Of a stretch of DNA of 5,096 nucleotides, positions 4,349-5,096 are shown piece after piece. Both the position numbers and the translations under genes were made by a program. Each line of letters opens with the position of its first letter. Positions within the stretch are counted from its first letter, which is position 1. Below the pieces are notes generated by a model. It was not told the DNA's origin and ran no database searches. It was given only the letters and a program-made list of their open reading frames with translations. The stretch lies in the NCBI GenBank assembly GCA_016926765.1, contig JAFGNY010000096.1, forward strand, positions 1 to 5,096, given 5' to 3'. This DNA is from Bacteroidales bacterium. GTDB taxonomy: Bacteria > Bacteroidota > Bacteroidia > Bacteroidales > FEN-979.

Positions 4349-5096
4349 CTCCATACCGGTATCTGAAACTGCACCATCGTTCCGGTCGGGTTGCCTGCTT
4401 CGTCTTTCAGGTCGGTGATGATGAATGTGATCTTTTGCTTTTTCATCTTTTTGTTGATCACCGCGATCCGTTCCCTGATCAGGGTGGTGGCAAGCGACTG
4501 GTGTTTCGGGTCATATTGGCGGAGCAATTGCTGCGCCTTTTCCCTTCCCACTCCGTTATCCTCAATTTCGATAGTGAGGTAATCATGCTCCTGGTTTGCA
4601 CGGATAACGAGCCTGCCTAATGATTCCATGGGCTTGATACCATGCTCAATGGCATTCTCAATGACCGGCTGAGAAAGCATCGGAGGGATCAGGATGTGTT
4701 CGGTATCCATCGCAGGATCGATTTCGATGGAATAGCTAAATTTGTCCGGAAATCTAACCTGTTGCAATACGAGATAGTTTTCAATGGTGTTCAATTCCTC
4801 CTCCAGTGTGATCTCTTCAGCCAGGGAATGACTCAGGATATTTCTGACCAGATCAGAAAAACGGGAAAGATAAATACTTGCTTTGATATCATCCTGCTTG
4901 ACAATAAAATTCTGGATGCTGGTCAGAGAATTGAAAATAAAATGCGGGTTCATCTGGGATCTCAGCAGCTTTTGCCTGAATTCTGCTACCTGTTCCCGTG
5001 CCCTGGCCCTGTTCTGCCTGATCAGCAGGAATAGTAACAATACGCTCAGCGCTCCCATACCGATTACGGAAAACAGGATCAGCCGGTTCTGGTTCA
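4345..5096 (-). CDS. LytS/YehU-type sensor histidine kinase (C-terminal part; 5' end outside window)
   Basis: This is the kinase half of a membrane two-component sensor of the His_kinase (LytS/YehU/NatK) family. The frame remains open to base 5096, so the ATG at 5058 is internal; 250 residues are visible. A membrane helix lies at about visible residues 5-25 (LILFSVIG, then a leucine-rich stretch), followed by a charged linker. The H-box SQMNPHFIFNSL carries the phosphorylated histidine (visible residue 51). The N-box PVIENAIEHGI (143-153) and G-box EDNGVGR (178-184) form the ATP site. A TLIRERIAVINKK helix then replaces the commoner GLxNvreRL motif, as often in Bacteroidota paralogues. Such kinases usually pair with a LytTR response regulator, frequently the next gene. 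Here none follows: the next gene is tRNA-Leu on the other strand. A regulator could lie upstream, outside the window. The sensory part is not visible. Confidence 0.93.
   Translation of the reverse strand, partial: NQNRLILFSVIGMGALSVLLLFLLIRQNRARAREQVAEFRQKLLRSQMNPHFIFNSLTSIQNFIVKQDDIKASIYLSRFSDLVRNILSHSLAEEITLEEELNTIENYLVLQQVRFPDKFSYSIEIDPAMDTEHILIPPMLSQPVIENAIEHGIKPMESLGRLVIRANQEHDYLTIEIEDNGVGREKAQQLLRQYDPKHQSLATTLIRERIAVINKKMKKQKITFIITDLKDEAGNPTGTMVQFQIPVWR

Noticed and set aside
4642..5034. 130-residue plus-strand frame
   Set aside because: It is antisense to the sensor kinase catalytic domain, whose H-, N- and G-boxes are intact.
4345..5058. Complete kinase gene starting at the ATG at 5058
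   Set aside because: The frame continues without a stop to the window edge, and that ATG lies inside the membrane helix.

Overview
The window looks like a stretch of core chromosome from a member of the Bacteroidota. The evidence is a homodimeric, eukaryote-like glycyl-tRNA synthetase; a Pth with the GLGNIG variant typical of that phylum; matches to the Bacteroidota promoter consensus (a -7 box TAnnTTTG, with a TTG/TTTG -33 box at two of the three sites); weak or absent Shine-Dalgarno sequences; and a tRNA gene without an encoded CCA end. No phage, plasmid, transposase or CRISPR genes are visible.

Layout. Plus strand, 1-1372: the 3' end of glyS, then a membrane-anchored YdcF/SanA/ElyC-family (DUF218) protein whose start overlaps the end of glyS by 20 nt. 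A short gap with hairpins (1373-1541) separates this pair from a convergent minus-strand cluster prs (3837-2905), rplY/ctc (2828-2214) and pth (2105-1542). The cluster makes PRPP, ribosomal protein L25 and peptidyl-tRNA hydrolase, so it joins nucleotide supply with translation; B. subtilis has the same order (prs-ctc-spoVC/pth). A divergent intergenic region (3838-4054) holds the prs promoter, a palindromic site above it, and the promoter of a plus-strand tRNA-Leu(CAA) gene (4055-4138). From the right edge, reading leftwards, comes the C-terminal part of a LytS/YehU-type (His_kinase) membrane sensor kinase, which ends at 4345. No response regulator follows it inside the window.

The genes are ordinary. 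The unexpected structure is between and inside them. Downstream of tRNA-Leu, 4146-4225 consists of degenerate 7-base units beginning with CA: four on the plus strand facing six on the minus strand, in register about one centre, so the whole can fold into a long imperfect hairpin. Unrelated 7-base repeats also occur inside the ydcF-like gene (CATTCCC, 1082-1102) and across the stop codon of the sensor kinase (AATTTAC twice, 4335-4348). Three unlike sequences sharing a 7-base period in 5 kb suggest a genome-wide heptad-repeat process, which cannot be settled from one window.
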